Shown: piece by piece, positions 34,588-44,084 of the stretch
Position numbering within the stretch: the stretch's first letter is position 1
Layout of the letters: the number at the start of each line of letters is the position of its first letter
Source of the DNA: Diadophis punctatus similis
Lineage: Eukaryota; Chordata; Lepidosauria; Squamata; Dipsadidae
Assembly (NCBI GenBank): GCA_023053685.1
Contig: JALIGW010000003.1
Span: 142,717,508 to 142,781,507 of the forward strand
Length of the DNA stretch: 64,000 nt
Direction: 5' to 3'
Notes under the pieces: generated by a model
The model's input: only the letters and a program-made list of their open reading frames with translations
Database searches by the model: none
Told to the model about the DNA's origin: nothing
Position numbers and translations under genes: made by a program

Positions 34588-35589
34588 CCGTATTTTTCGG
34601 AGTATAAGACGCACTGGAGTATAAGACACACCTTAGTTTGGGGGGAGGAAAACAAGGAAAAAAGGCCTCTGCCTCCAAGCAATTTGCCAAACAGCAAACA
34701 GCAAACAGCACAGATGATATACACTGTTTGCTGTGTATTTCTGTGCATGTGTGCCTGACCCATAGAAATAGCAAAGAATTGGAGAAATGTACATTATGCC
34801 AGAAAGTTGTCTTAAATGTAGTCACACTAACTCCTCCCAATTATTTAAATAGATCTACTCCAAGGTAAGTCAGGATTTAACTCTAATACTAAACAGGACA
34901 CTGTTACATTTCAGACTATACTTGTACAGAGCTGTTAAAATTAATTAAAATTTCTGGAAGTATACATTATTCTCTACATGATTTAAAAGAAGATACAATA
35001 GCACTGGGCCTCTTCAGAGCAAGCATTTATTTTAAAAAGCTTCTTTATTTTGTTAAGTTGTCTAGATTTACAGGGGTCTCCAACCTTGGCAACTTCAAGA
35101 CTTGTGGACTTCAACTCCCAGAATTCCACAGCCAGCAAAGCTCACACAGCTGGCTGTGGAATTCTGGGAGTTGAAGTCCACAAGTCTTAAAGTTGCCAAG
35201 GTTGGAGACCCCTGGCTCTAGAACAATAATAAAGCAGTCTTTAAAAAATAGGTCTAATAATTTGAACATTCTACAGACATTTATAGTTATTCACTGACCC
35301 CCTTGCCTCCAGTTCAGCAGAAAATAAAAATCTGTGTGTCTCTCCCAGCTATTTGCCTCTTTGCAGCTAGTTTCACTTTCATTTTAGCACATGGCAAATC
35401 AGCTGGGGATCGGGAAGCTGCTAATGACTTGCTTGGATTAACAGGCTCTTCCCTGTTTGCTGCAAACATGTAAATTGCTGGAAGACAGAGGCCAAAGGGT
35501 GGGGGCTACATTCTGTGTATAAGACGCACCCAAGTTTTCACCCTCTTTTTTTGGGGGAAAAGGTGCGTCTTATACTCCGAAAAATACGG
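34588..35589. mobile_element. TA-flanked MITE (CCGTATTTTTCGG family), 1002 bp
   Basis: CCGTATTTTTCGGAGTATAA at the left and its complement at the right, with TA at both borders and a second GCGTCTTATAC block further in. No transposase frame. Its sister at 58856 shares roughly the first 500 bp but lacks the hairpin MITE present here at 35071-35214. A TA duplication fits Tc1/mariner-type movement; the superfamily is inferred. Confidence 0.85.
35071..35214. mobile_element. hAT-like hairpin MITE, CTTGGCAACTTTAAG family, 144 bp
   Basis: Arms of about 66 bp are nearly perfect inverted repeats around a roughly 12-bp loop. The sister MITE at 58856 is uninterrupted at the corresponding point (GTTGTCTAGAACAATAA near 59365), which serves as an empty site. 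Here TCTAGA occurs on both sides of the insert. Confidence 0.88.
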
Positions 35590-35860
35590 TATATGGCACC
35601 AAGTAAAACTCTTATTATGGATGTTAATACATCCAGGAAACAATGCCCTCAAAGTCCCAGGCCTGGGCACAGAACCAAGTATTCACAGCCTTGTGAAAGA
35701 CCAACAGGGTTGGGGTCATCCTGATATCCGAAGGAAGAACATTCCAAGGGTCGGACTCTATGTCAGAGAAGGCATGTCTCCTGATTTCCACCAGTGAACC
35801 CTAAGATACAGTAGTTATTAGGGTCTAAGATAGTTCTTAGTCAGATGTTGGTGGATTCTG

Positions 35861-36881
35861 CAGTATCTAGGAGTTTCTAAATTATATTCGAATAATCTAA
35901 TAAAATAACTAGAAGCAAATCAAAATCAAAATAATTTCCAGTACCAAAATATTTTGGGAGCTACAGAAGGATAGATATATCCTCAAAAAATAAATAAAAA
36001 AACCCCAAGAAAAAAATATAATGGAAGAAGCACACTTTTATTATGGCATAAAGAATTGTAAAGCTTGCTTCATTTGATAAAAGTAGAGTAGTTGTGTTAG
36101 CCTTGTTGTTTTTCTTCTTTTCTGTTCATTCTGCTCATTTTAAAAGCAGCTATTAAGTGTAATAAGTACAACAATTCTAGAGAGCAATGTACAGTATAAA
36201 ATCCCTGTGTATATCTTCTTACAACTTAAATGTGCACATTGGTTCAGCTAAAAAGCCTATAAGAGGTTGCATTAAGGTGTTACAATATTTTCTTATGACT
36301 TATTGCAGGGGATTTCAAACTTTACAATACTATGATATTCAGAAGTCATACCTCCACCCATGGTTCAGATCGAATAATCGGAATAAAAAAAATTAATAAG
36401 GATAAATACAAGTGCGGTGATTGGTGGGTGGTTTTGACTGATGTTTAGTCCAATGTGTTTTGCCTTTCTTCAAAATTCATTCTGGGCTTTGTTCCTTACT
36501 ATGCCACTGCAGGCTTGTGCAGACAAAGAGGGAGTGACTTGTAATAGTGCAACAAATTATGACCCCTTTCTCAGTTGCTTCTGAACTCCTGGAGGTCATG
36601 ACCCACAATTTGAGAACCCTAGCTTACTGTATTGCTTAATTTGACCTGCCTCAGATTAAAACATTAATGGCAGACCTTTTGCCATAACAAGCAATAAAAC
36701 TCGGAGTCCTAACAAATATAGATTACCAGTCCATATATAGGTAAAAGATAGATAATAGAAAGCAGTTGCAAGTTGAAGTTCCCCGTACTGTGGTGAACAG
36801 TATTACACATATGTGATATTTAATCTATCTGTAGGTTTGGATTGGATTAGGCTGTCCTGAAACAGAATCCAACATTACTTG
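35861..36881. other. No gene recognised
   Basis: AT-rich with no recognised element. Confidence 0.35.
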
Positions 36882-36889
36882 GCTGACTT

Positions 36890-37091
36890 CAGGGGTGAAA
36901 TTCAAAATTTTTCCCTACCAGTTCTGTGGGCGTGGCTTGGTGGGCGTGGCAGAGGAAGGATACTGCAAAATCCCCATTCCCTCCCCACTCTGGGGCCAGC
37001 CAGAGGTGGTATTTGCCGCTTCTCCGAACTACTCAAAATTTCCGCTACCGGTTCTCCAGAACCTGACAGAACCTGCTGGATTTCACCCCTG
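36890..37091. mobile_element. hAT-like MITE, CAGGGGTGAAATTC family, 202 bp
   Basis: CAGGGGTGAAATTC pairs with GGATTTCACCCCTG. Flanks GCTGACTT / GCTGATTT match 7 of 8. A longer, damaged relative lies at 25748. Confidence 0.87.
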
Positions 37092-37099
37092 GCTGATTT

Positions 37100-37909
37100 C
37101 CCTTTTATGCCCTGGACTTCCCTTTTTCTCTGCTTTGTATACAACCTGTACTCCAGATATGATGTGGCTGGATTTTGAGAGCCAATGTGGTCTCACGGGG
37201 ATTGTAGGGGACAACATACAAACACAGATTGTTTCAGTTTTTTGCCCCATTAGTGCTATATTTCTTGGTAAACATAGGTTGAAATGTTATCTTCAAAAGA
37301 TATAGATGATATTTGGATGTTGTCTGATATGGAACCTTTTTTATATTCTTGTGCTTCGGACTGATGATTGTTATTTAATTCTTCTTGCAGATTTATCACT
37401 GGAATTGACAAGAAACAACCTGCATATAAAATTTAACACAATTGTTAAGCAATTTCCATGTAAAGCATTAAATCTTGGATTTAAATGTTAAACACTTACT
37501 CAGTAAGCATATTTGCTCTACTGAAGAATGCTTACCATACTACCGCAGCATATCAGTCTCCAAAACGTAAGGTCCAGAATACTTTGGATATTAAAAAAGT
37601 ATTTACTTCTGACTACTTGTATAAGATTGCAGTTTTGCCGAGTTGTTTCATATTGTACAGAATTGGTAAAACGTGTTTATTTATTGCATTTATGTTTCTC
37701 ATTGCAATGAAAAAAATCACAATCATATACAATTGTATTTTTCATCCCCCCATATCATGCTCATACCAAGTTTGTGAATTAAATTATGTTGAGAAATTTA
37801 CAGACTGGCTCAAAAAAAAAGCAAGATTAAATGGAATTTTGAGACTGAATCATCATTGCCCTCCTCCAATCACTACACAATAATTCTATTTATTTTCCAC
37901 TGCTCTACA
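37100..37909. other. No gene recognised
   Basis: AT-rich. The frame of about 130 codons at 37485-37883 has no family motif, so I do not call it a gene. Confidence 0.35.
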
Positions 37910-37917
37910 TTATAGAG

Positions 37918-38280
37918 CAGGGTGGTGTCCAACTCCCGGGCTGTGGCCTGTTTGAAACCAGGCCGTGGGAGAAATGGGCAAGCACGTGTGCGTGAAGCTC
38001 CACTTGTGCGAGTGGAGGGCGCTCGCACTCATGTGAGACTCTTCTCGTGCAAGTTGAGCTTTGTGTGTGAGCACAAGTGCCCTCTGCTCAAGCACCCCCC
38101 ACTAGGCATGAGTGGAGTTTCATGCGCAAGTGCAAGCATCTTCTGCTTGTCTGAAAAGCTCCATTCGCCTGAGTGGAGGGCACACATGTGTGCCACTTGC
38201 ATAAATGGAGCTGTGTGCACCTGCCACTCACATGCTCCTTCCTTGCTGGACTGCCAAGCTGTAAAGGTTGGGGACCACTG
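37918..38280. mobile_element. hAT-like MITE, CAGGGGTCCCC family, 363 bp
   Basis: CAGGGTGGTGTCCAAC at the left and GGTTGGGGACCACTG at the right, with a perfect 8-bp TSD TTATAGAG at 37910-37917 and 38281-38288. The interior is GTGCGAGTGGAGG-like repeats. Frames across it are composition artefacts. Confidence 0.9.
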
Positions 38281-38331
38281 TTATAGAGAGTTCCCCAGAA
38301 ACAAGATTCTTTGCTTCAGAATTATGTGATT

Positions 38332-38612
38332 GTGTGCCATCAAATTTCTATTGACTGTTAGTAACCACATGGACTGACCTCCTCCTGGATGATCAGTCCT
38401 CAAACTAACTTTAAAGGTCTACCCTGCGACACCTATTATTGCTCTGGTCAAATCCATCCACATTACTGCTGGTTTCCCCATTTTCTTTCCTTCAATCATT
38501 TCCAACATTATGGATCTCTCAAGGGAAGCTGGGTCTTGTAATGTCCAAAATATCATAATATGAGCCTGGTCATTTGTGGTCAAAAGAGAACTCTGGATTG
38601 CTTTCTTTTTTT
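38332..38612 (-). mobile_element. BovB/RTE-like LINE 3' fragment
   Basis: The minus-strand frame at 38419-38619 contains SLERSIMLEMIEGKKMGKPA, the RTE/BovB C-terminal block, followed by the GTTACTAACAGTCAATAG-type 3' end. Confidence 0.72.
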
Positions 38613-38873
38613 GATTCATTTAACAGAATAACAGAGTTGGAAGGGACTTTGGAGATCCTCTAATCCAACCCCCTGCTCAAGCAGGAAACCCTATACCATT
38701 TCAGACAAATGGTTGTCCAATCTCTTCTAAACATCTCTAGTGCTGGAGCACCCAGAACTTCTGGAGACAAGTAATTCCACTGATTAATTTTTCTAACTGT
38801 CAAGGAAATTTCTCCTTAGTTCCAGGTTGCTTCTCTCCTTGATTAGTTTCCACCCATTGCTTCTTGTCCTAAC

Positions 38874-39124
38874 TGTTATGTCCGGCGCCGCGGGTCAATA
38901 AAGAGGAGGCTTGTCTCGAATTCCAACTGACCTTTATTGAGTCCTAAAACAGAGAGTCAACGAAGAACGGAACAGTAGGCAGGAATCTCCTCAGGACTGC
39001 TCTGACAGCTATTTATACAAGCTGTCAGGCGCGGCAGCCAATGGTAGCTGCCGGATTCTCCCGCTCGGAAGCTCAGCCAATGGCTGAGCCGCACGCTGTC
39101 TCCAGGAGCCCTGGGGACGCTACA
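38874..39124 (-). repeat. 3' LTR of the gypsy element
   Basis: 251 bp, TG...CA. In element orientation it contains two ATTGGCT (inverted CCAAT) boxes, TATAAATA at 39011-39018 in a palindrome loop, and AATAAAGG as the likely poly(A) signal. The pol frame runs about 52 nt into it before its stop at 39073. Confidence 0.95.
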
Positions 39125-42100
39125 CCCCTCCCCACCTGACAGGCGCATACGTAATCTTCCAAGTACGCAGGGCGCCTGCGCAGGCGGGTCGAGCGGCGGA
39201 GCTCCAGGTAGGAGGAAGATGGAGCTGCTGCGGGACTTTTGGAACTAACAGGAGGTACCTCAACTGGTGCTTGTACTTCGGAAGGGCCCAGCGAATCCTG
39301 GAGGGCGACCCTGGAACTGACTGGTAGGTCTAACGATTCGGGAGTTGCCGGGGGAACGGTTTTGACGGCTGGTTGCGTGGTCGCGGATTCTGCCGGGGAA
39401 AGGCCTGCTTCAGGCAGCTGGGTGGCGCCTTCTTTGATTCGGCCCCGCAGTTGGTCTAGGTGCCGCCTCCAGACTCGGCCATCGTCCAGCTGGACCCTAT
39501 AGGAACAGGGGCCTGTCACTTCAGTCACGAAGGCTGGCAACCATTTAGGTTCCCCCCCAAAGTTCCTAGCATAGACACCATCACCTTCCCTAAACACCCT
39601 GGGCCTGCTTCCCAGGGGGTGCTGGCTCTCTGGAGCATAGGTGGGGTGCAAGCGGTCAAGCACCGTCCTCAGGCGTCGGCCCATCAACGTCTCAGCCGGG
39701 CTGCGGTTGGTTAATGGGCAAGGGGTGGTGTGTTGTGCCAGGAGGTATTGTGACACCCTGTCATGCCAATTTGGGGTGTCCAGCCTCTTGAGGGCTTCCT
39801 TGGCCGACCTAACGGCCCTCTCTGCCCTGCCATTGCTGGCAGGGTGCCAGGGGGCAGTCAGGACCTGGCGGATGCCATTGGCCGCCAGGAACATCTGGAA
39901 ACGGGCAGAGGTAAATTGTGGCCCGTTGTCAGACACCACTAGGTCTGGTAGGCCGTGGGTGGCAAACCAACGTAAGAGAATTCGCACTAGGGCCTCAGAA
40001 GTGGTGGATGGCATGAGCTCCACTTCTACCCAGCCAGAGAAGGCATCTACGAGAATCAGGAACTGCTTGCCCAAATATGGTCCAGCGAAGTCCAAGTGGA
40101 CTCTCGACCAAGGTCCCCTGGGGGTCTCCCAAACCCTTGGCGGTGCAACTGGGGGTGCAGGTCTGGAGGCTTGACAGATCTCACACCTGGCCACCCACTG
40201 CTCGATTGCCTGATCCATCCCTGGCCACCAGACGTAACTCCTCCCCAAGGCCTTCATTCTCACAATGCCTGGGTGGCTTTCATGCAGTTGTTTCAGGATG
40301 GCCTCATAGAGGGGTGGAGGGGCGACAACCCTGCTTCCCCAAAGGAGGCAACCCTTATGCGTGGACAGCTCAAACTGTCGCAGCTTGAAGGGGTGGAAAG
40401 AAGGGTCTAACTTGCCCAGGGGCCACCCCCTCCTCACCCAGTCAAGTACCTGGCTGATGATGGGGTCAGAGGCCGAGTGAATGGCAATGTCTGTGGCAGA
40501 GACGGGAAGGCCCAGGTCCTCAATAAGAAGGACATTAGAGGTGGGAGCCGGGTCCTGGACAGCAATAGGGAGAGGGCAGCGGCTTAGAGCATCAGCATTG
40601 GGGATAGAATGGCCAGGGCGGTAAGTCAAGGTGTAAGAGTAGCCAGCCAGGAATTCCGCCCACCTGGAGAGTCTAGGGGAAATAAATTGGGGGGTCTGGC
40701 GATCCCCAGCTAGGATGCCCAGGAGTGGCTTGTGGTCAGTGACCAGTTTGAAAGGCCTACCATACAAATAATCATGGAATTTTCGTACGGAAGCCACGAG
40801 GGCAAGGGCTTCCTTGTCAGTCTGGCTATAATTGCGCTCAGAAGAGGACAGCGTGCGGGAGAAGAAGGCGATTGGTGCCTCTGTGCCATTGGGCATGGCA
40901 TGGCTGAGGACAGCACCGATGCCATATTGCGAGGCATCTGCTGTCAGAGAAAGGGGCAGATCCGGGCTGTATTGCACCAATACAGCATCCGACAGCAAAA
41001 GTTTTTTTACGCCTTGGAATGCCTGCTGGGCTTCCTGCCCCCAGTGCCATGGTTGTTGGGCATCGAGGAGGCGATGCAATGGTTCGGCCACAGTGGCTTT
41101 GTGTGGGAGGAAGACGCTATAAAAATTTAAGAGGCCCAGGAAAGCCTGCAGCTCTGTTTTGTTGGTTGGAGGAGGAGCTTGTTGGATGGCCTGGACTTTG
41201 GATGGGGTGGGGTGGATGCCCTTAGCGTCTATGCTGTAGCCTAGGAATTCAACCTGGGGCACCCCAATCTGGCACTTTGTCTGCTTAAGCTTGAGGCCGG
41301 CTTTCCGGAACCTCAAGAGCACCTGTCTTACCCTAGATAGTAACTGGGGTTTGTTAGGGGCTGAAATCAAAATGTCGTCGAAATATGGTATTACCCCAGG
41401 TAACCCAAAAAGCAAACGTTCCATCACATTTTGGAATAGGCCAGGGGCGACACTCACACCAAATTGGAGGCGGCGACAGCGGAAAGCTCCCCGGTGGGTG
41501 ACTATAGTTTGTGCCTCAGCAGTGGCATCATCCACGGGGAGCTGCTGGTACGCCTGGGCCATGTCGAGTTTAGCAAACACCGAACCCCTCCCCAGGGAGT
41601 GGAGTAAGTGTTGTACAATGGGGACGGGGTAAGGGTGGTCTTGCAAGGCCTTGTTGAGGGTAGATTTGTAGTCCCCACAGATCCTGATGGAGCCATCAGG
41701 GCGGAGGGGGACTACAATGGGGGTCTCCCACTTGGCGTGGTCAGTGGCCTCTAAGACCCCCTGGGCAATAAGCTTGTCCAGTTCCGCATCCACCTTAGGC
41801 CTTAGGGCGAAAGGGACACGCCTAGGCTTAAGGCGGATGGGAGCGACCCTGGGATCCAAATTAAGGGATATGGGTGTGCCCACATAAGTGCCCAGGGAGG
41901 TGTCAAATACGTCTGCAAATTCTAGGAAGAGGTCAGAGGAGCCTTCACACACAGTTGTGTGTACTCCAGAGAGGGAGAGGCCTAGGGATTCGAACCAGTC
42001 CAGGCCCAATAAGGAAGGGAGGGAGCCAGAAACTACGACCAAAGTCAGAGGGCCCGTAAAAGAGCCGTGCTCCACCAGTAGAGTGGCTTGGCCCATAATA

Positions 42101-42294
42101 GGAATAGCATTGCCCTGATAGTCCCGTAGTCTGAGCAGGCATGGGTTTAAGGCAGTCTCAGGAAAATTTGGCACTAGGCGCCTTAAAGTGCCCCAGGAAA
42201 TAATTGTCCTGGAGGAGCCTGTGTCCACTTCCATGGTGCATGGGGCCCCTGCTATGGTGACAGAGAGAAGAAATTTTTTTGTGCGCACCCCCAC
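39073..42294 (-). CDS. pol: Gypsy pol polyprotein (PR-RT-RNase H-IN)
   Basis: 1073 codons numbered from a GTG at 42294; no ATG opens the frame, so expression probably depends on frameshifting from gag. Aspartic protease DTG is at residues 24-26. RT has the catalytic Asp in LDMAQAY (D244) and YFDD at 304-307. RNase H residues are D453, E495, D520 and D568. Integrase has an H671/H674 and C704/C707 zinc-binding region and a D735-D789-E825 triad with 35 residues between the last two. A GPY/F-like stretch follows near 928-948, then a basic RRSTRLRRRP tail. No chromodomain is seen. All domains are complete and the stop is inside the 3' LTR. Products would act in cytoplasmic particles and, for integrase, in the nucleus. 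Confidence 0.95.
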   Translation of the reverse strand: MGVRTKKFLLSVTIAGAPCTMEVDTGSSRTIISWGTLRRLVPNFPETALNPCLLRLRDYQGNAIPIMGQATLLVEHGSFTGPLTLVVVSGSLPSLLGLDWFESLGLSLSGVHTTVCEGSSDLFLEFADVFDTSLGTYVGTPISLNLDPRVAPIRLKPRRVPFALRPKVDAELDKLIAQGVLEATDHAKWETPIVVPLRPDGSIRICGDYKSTLNKALQDHPYPVPIVQHLLHSLGRGSVFAKLDMAQAYQQLPVDDATAEAQTIVTHRGAFRCRRLQFGVSVAPGLFQNVMERLLFGLPGVIPYFDDILISAPNKPQLLSRVRQVLLRFRKAGLKLKQTKCQIGVPQVEFLGYSIDAKGIHPTPSKVQAIQQAPPPTNKTELQAFLGLLNFYSVFLPHKATVAEPLHRLLDAQQPWHWGQEAQQAFQGVKKLLLSDAVLVQYSPDLPLSLTADASQYGIGAVLSHAMPNGTEAPIAFFSRTLSSSERNYSQTDKEALALVASVRKFHDYLYGRPFKLVTDHKPLLGILAGDRQTPQFISPRLSRWAEFLAGYSYTLTYRPGHSIPNADALSRCPLPIAVQDPAPTSNVLLIEDLGLPVSATDIAIHSASDPIISQVLDWVRRGWPLGKLDPSFHPFKLRQFELSTHKGCLLWGSRVVAPPPLYEAILKQLHESHPGIVRMKALGRSYVWWPGMDQAIEQWVARCEICQASRPAPPVAPPRVWETPRGPWSRVHLDFAGPYLGKQFLILVDAFSGWVEVELMPSTTSEALVRILLRWFATHGLPDLVVSDNGPQFTSARFQMFLAANGIRQVLTAPWHPASNGRAERAVRSAKEALKRLDTPNWHDRVSQYLLAQHTTPCPLTNRSPAETLMGRRLRTVLDRLHPTYAPESQHPLGSRPRVFREGDGVYARNFGGEPKWLPAFVTEVTGPCSYRVQLDDGRVWRRHLDQLRGRIKEGATQLPEAGLSPAESATTQPAVKTVPPATPESLDLPVSSRVALQDSLGPSEVQAPVEVPPVSSKSPAAAPSSSYLELRRSTRLRRRPAYLEDYVCACQVGRGVASPGLLETACGSAIG
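39125..39138 (-). other. Polypurine tract
   Basis: On the minus strand GTGGGGAGGGG lies immediately before the 3' LTR. This is the position and composition expected for the plus-strand primer of reverse transcription. Confidence 0.8.
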
Positions 42295-43270
42295 CAGAGG
42301 CCAGGTAGACCTCCTCAGCCGGGAACTCCTCAGGCAGGCGCATCGAGAAGCAGCTGTCAGTCGGCCTCGCAGATCTGTCAGGAAAACGGCGGGGGGGTGC
42401 TGAAGGAACAGCGGCGGCTTGGCTGGAGCGGCAAACTCGGGCTAGATGGCCGTAGCGGCCGCAGCGGCGGCAGGTCGCGGTCCGGAAACGACAGGTGCTC
42501 CTGGAATGGAGATCCCCACAGCTGAGGCAGGCAGGTGTGCCTGGGCGGCGGTTTTGTTGTGCCTGGAAAGGCAGCGGCGCAGGCGGCTGTGGCGCTGGCA
42601 GGGGGCGGCGGTTCCTTGTAGCAGCCTGGATGCGGTGGACGGCTTGGCTGTCAGCTGGTTCCAAAGCAGAGTCCTCCTGTTGGTAGTGGATGGGCTCCTG
42701 ATGTTGGGTATGCGAGCCGATGGGCTGGAACCGGTTGATTTCGGCCGCTGAAGTGCAGGACATCTCGGCAGCTCGAGCCTCATCCAGGGCGACGGCCAGG
42801 GTTAGCTCCGTGCGAGCCAATAGGCGACGCTGGAGTCGGATATCCCTGACCCCACAGACAAGTTGTTGGAGCAGGGAGTCTTCCAGATTAGGGAAATCGC
42901 ACTGCAGGGCAGCATTCCGCAGGGAGGCCATGTATTGGGTGACATCCTCCCCCTCCTTCTGAAGCCGCTGCTGGAAAGCGAAGCGGCGGGCTATTCGGGA
43001 CGGTGCGGGAGAGTAGTGGTCTCTCAAGGTGTTTAGAAGATCAGGCCAAGGGACATTGTAGACTATCAAAGGAGCCACCAAAGCTCGAGCAGTATTGAAC
43101 ATTTGGTGGCCACAGGAGTTAAGGAAGTACGCCCTTTTTCGGGCGTCCGAAACATCAGAAAGGTCATTGCACTGTAGGAAGCATTCAAACCTTTCGAGGT
43201 AGGCGTCCCAAGTTTCCGACGCAGGGCAGAAGGACCCGAAAGAGGTCGGATTGGTTCCGTTGCGAGCCAT
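42158..43270 (-). CDS. gag: Gypsy gag (capsid/nucleocapsid)
   Basis: 370 codons from the ATG at 43270, in a favourable context (ACGATGG). The open frame continues a few codons upstream but with no earlier ATG. The N-terminal half has the capsid-like ETWDAYLERFECF and LQKEGEDVTQYMASLRN stretches typical of mag-type Gag. Two zinc knuckles follow: a CX2CX3HX4C variant and a canonical CX2CX4HX4C (CRRCGRYGHLARVC), for RNA binding and packaging. The end overlaps pol by 137 nt. The leader between 5' LTR and ATG is only about 80 nt. Confidence 0.93.
   Translation of the reverse strand: MARNGTNPTSFGSFCPASETWDAYLERFECFLQCNDLSDVSDARKRAYFLNSCGHQMFNTARALVAPLIVYNVPWPDLLNTLRDHYSPAPSRIARRFAFQQRLQKEGEDVTQYMASLRNAALQCDFPNLEDSLLQQLVCGVRDIRLQRRLLARTELTLAVALDEARAAEMSCTSAAEINRFQPIGSHTQHQEPIHYQQEDSALEPADSQAVHRIQAATRNRRPLPAPQPPAPLPFQAQQNRRPGTPACLSCGDLHSRSTCRFRTATCRRCGRYGHLARVCRSSQAAAVPSAPPRRFPDRSARPTDSCFSMRLPEEFPAEEVYLASGGGAHKKISSLCHHSRGPMHHGSGHRLLQDNYFLGHFKAPSAKFS
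42271..42280 (-). promoter_or_regulatory. Candidate frameshift site in the gag-pol overlap
   Basis: Element-sense AAAAAAATTT lies inside the overlap, where pol is in the +1 frame relative to gag. Ty3 is known to use +1 shifting. The homopolymer is a plausible slip site, but the exact position is inferred. Confidence 0.4.
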
Positions 43271-43328
43271 CGTGGCTTCGGACAGCCTCACGGAAGCGGG
43301 GTGAAACGGCTAGGCGGGTAGCAAAGCT

Positions 43329-43346
43329 TCAGCACCTTCGTCGCCA
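43329..43346 (-). other. Primer binding site candidate
   Basis: Element-sense TGGCGACGA begins four bases after the 5' LTR. From memory, its first nine bases fit the 3' end of tRNA-Ser(GCT) plus CCA, and mag-type elements are known to use tRNA-Ser. The match beyond nine bases is imperfect. Confidence 0.5.
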
Positions 43347-43350
43347 CCTT

Positions 43351-43601
43351 TGTTATGTCCGGCGCCGCGGGTCAATAAAGAGGAGGCTTGTCTCGAATTC
43401 CAACTGACCTTTATTGAGTCCTAAAACAGAGAGTCAACGAAGAACGGAACAGTAGGCAGGAATCTCCTCAGGACTGCTCTGACAGCTATTTATACAAGCT
43501 GTCAGGCGCGGCAGCCAATGGTAGCTGCCGGATTCTCCCGCTCGGAAGCTCAGCCAATGGCTGAGCCGCACGCTGTCTCCAGGAGCCCTGGGGACGCTAC
43601 A
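43351..43601 (-). repeat. 5' LTR of the gypsy element
   Basis: Identical to 38874-39124. As the 5' LTR it would drive transcription leftward. TATAAATA lies at 43488-43495, flanked by the 9-bp inverted repeat at 43479-43487 and 43497-43505. Confidence 0.95.
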
Positions 43602-44084
43602 CTAACCTCAGGTGCTTTGGAGAATATCTTGACTCCCTCTTCTTTGTGGCAACCCCTGAGATATTGGAACACTGCTATCATGTCACCCCAAGTCCTTTTT
43701 TAAAATTAATCTAGACACACCCAATTCCTGCAAACTGTTTTTCATATGTATTAGCCTCCAGCCCCTAATAATCTTTATTGTTCTTCTCAGTGCTCTTTCT
43801 AAAGTCTCAACATCTTTTTTATGTTGTGGCAATCAAAACTGGATGCAATATTCCAAGTGCGATCTTACCAAGGCATTATAAAGTGGTACTAACACTTCAC
43901 ATGATATTGATTCTACCCCTCTGCTAGTGCAGTCTAGGACTATGTTGGCTTTTTTTGGCAGCTGCAGCACACTACTGGCTCAAATTTATGTGATTATCCA
44001 CTTAGGACTCCAAGATTCCTCTTACAGTCACCAGGTGAGCCAGGTATCACCTATTCTGTAACCAGTACATTTGGTTTTTCTTGC

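Larger units (their letters stand above)
34470..35860 (-). mobile_element. Decayed L2/CR1-like LINE split by a 1-kb MITE
   Basis: The 3' end lies at 34470-34585 (TTCTATAGCTGCCTATCTCA on plus). ORF2 C-terminal remnants at 35600-35860 correspond on the minus strand to the block seen intact at 11270-11390 of the LINE at 10625. The element at 34588-35589 inserted at TA between them. Confidence 0.55.
38874..43601 (-). mobile_element. Complete Ty3/gypsy (mag-type) LTR retrotransposon, 4728 bp
   Basis: Two 251-bp LTRs, identical by eye over their full length, start TG and end CA and are flanked by 5-bp TSDs CTAAC (38869-38873 and 43602-43606). Between them on the minus strand are a PBS-like site, gag, pol (PR-RT-RNase H-IN order, as in Ty3/gypsy) and a polypurine tract. 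No env is present. Gag with two zinc knuckles and the overall Pol resemble the mag/SURL lineage from memory. Identical LTRs mean insertion so recent that no LTR substitution has accumulated. No disabling stop or frameshift is visible, so it may be active. Confidence 0.95.

Noticed and set aside
37485..37883. 132-codon plus-strand frame as a host gene
   Set aside because: AT-rich, no motif, no splice or promoter context that I can support.
39239..41632. Plus-strand frames of 100-177 codons opposite pol
   Set aside because: Shadows of the intact minus-strand pol frame.
38874..43601. Endogenous retrovirus
   Set aside because: No envelope frame exists between pol and the 3' LTR (pol ends inside the LTR). 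Gag and Pol motifs fit a Ty3/gypsy retrotransposon.
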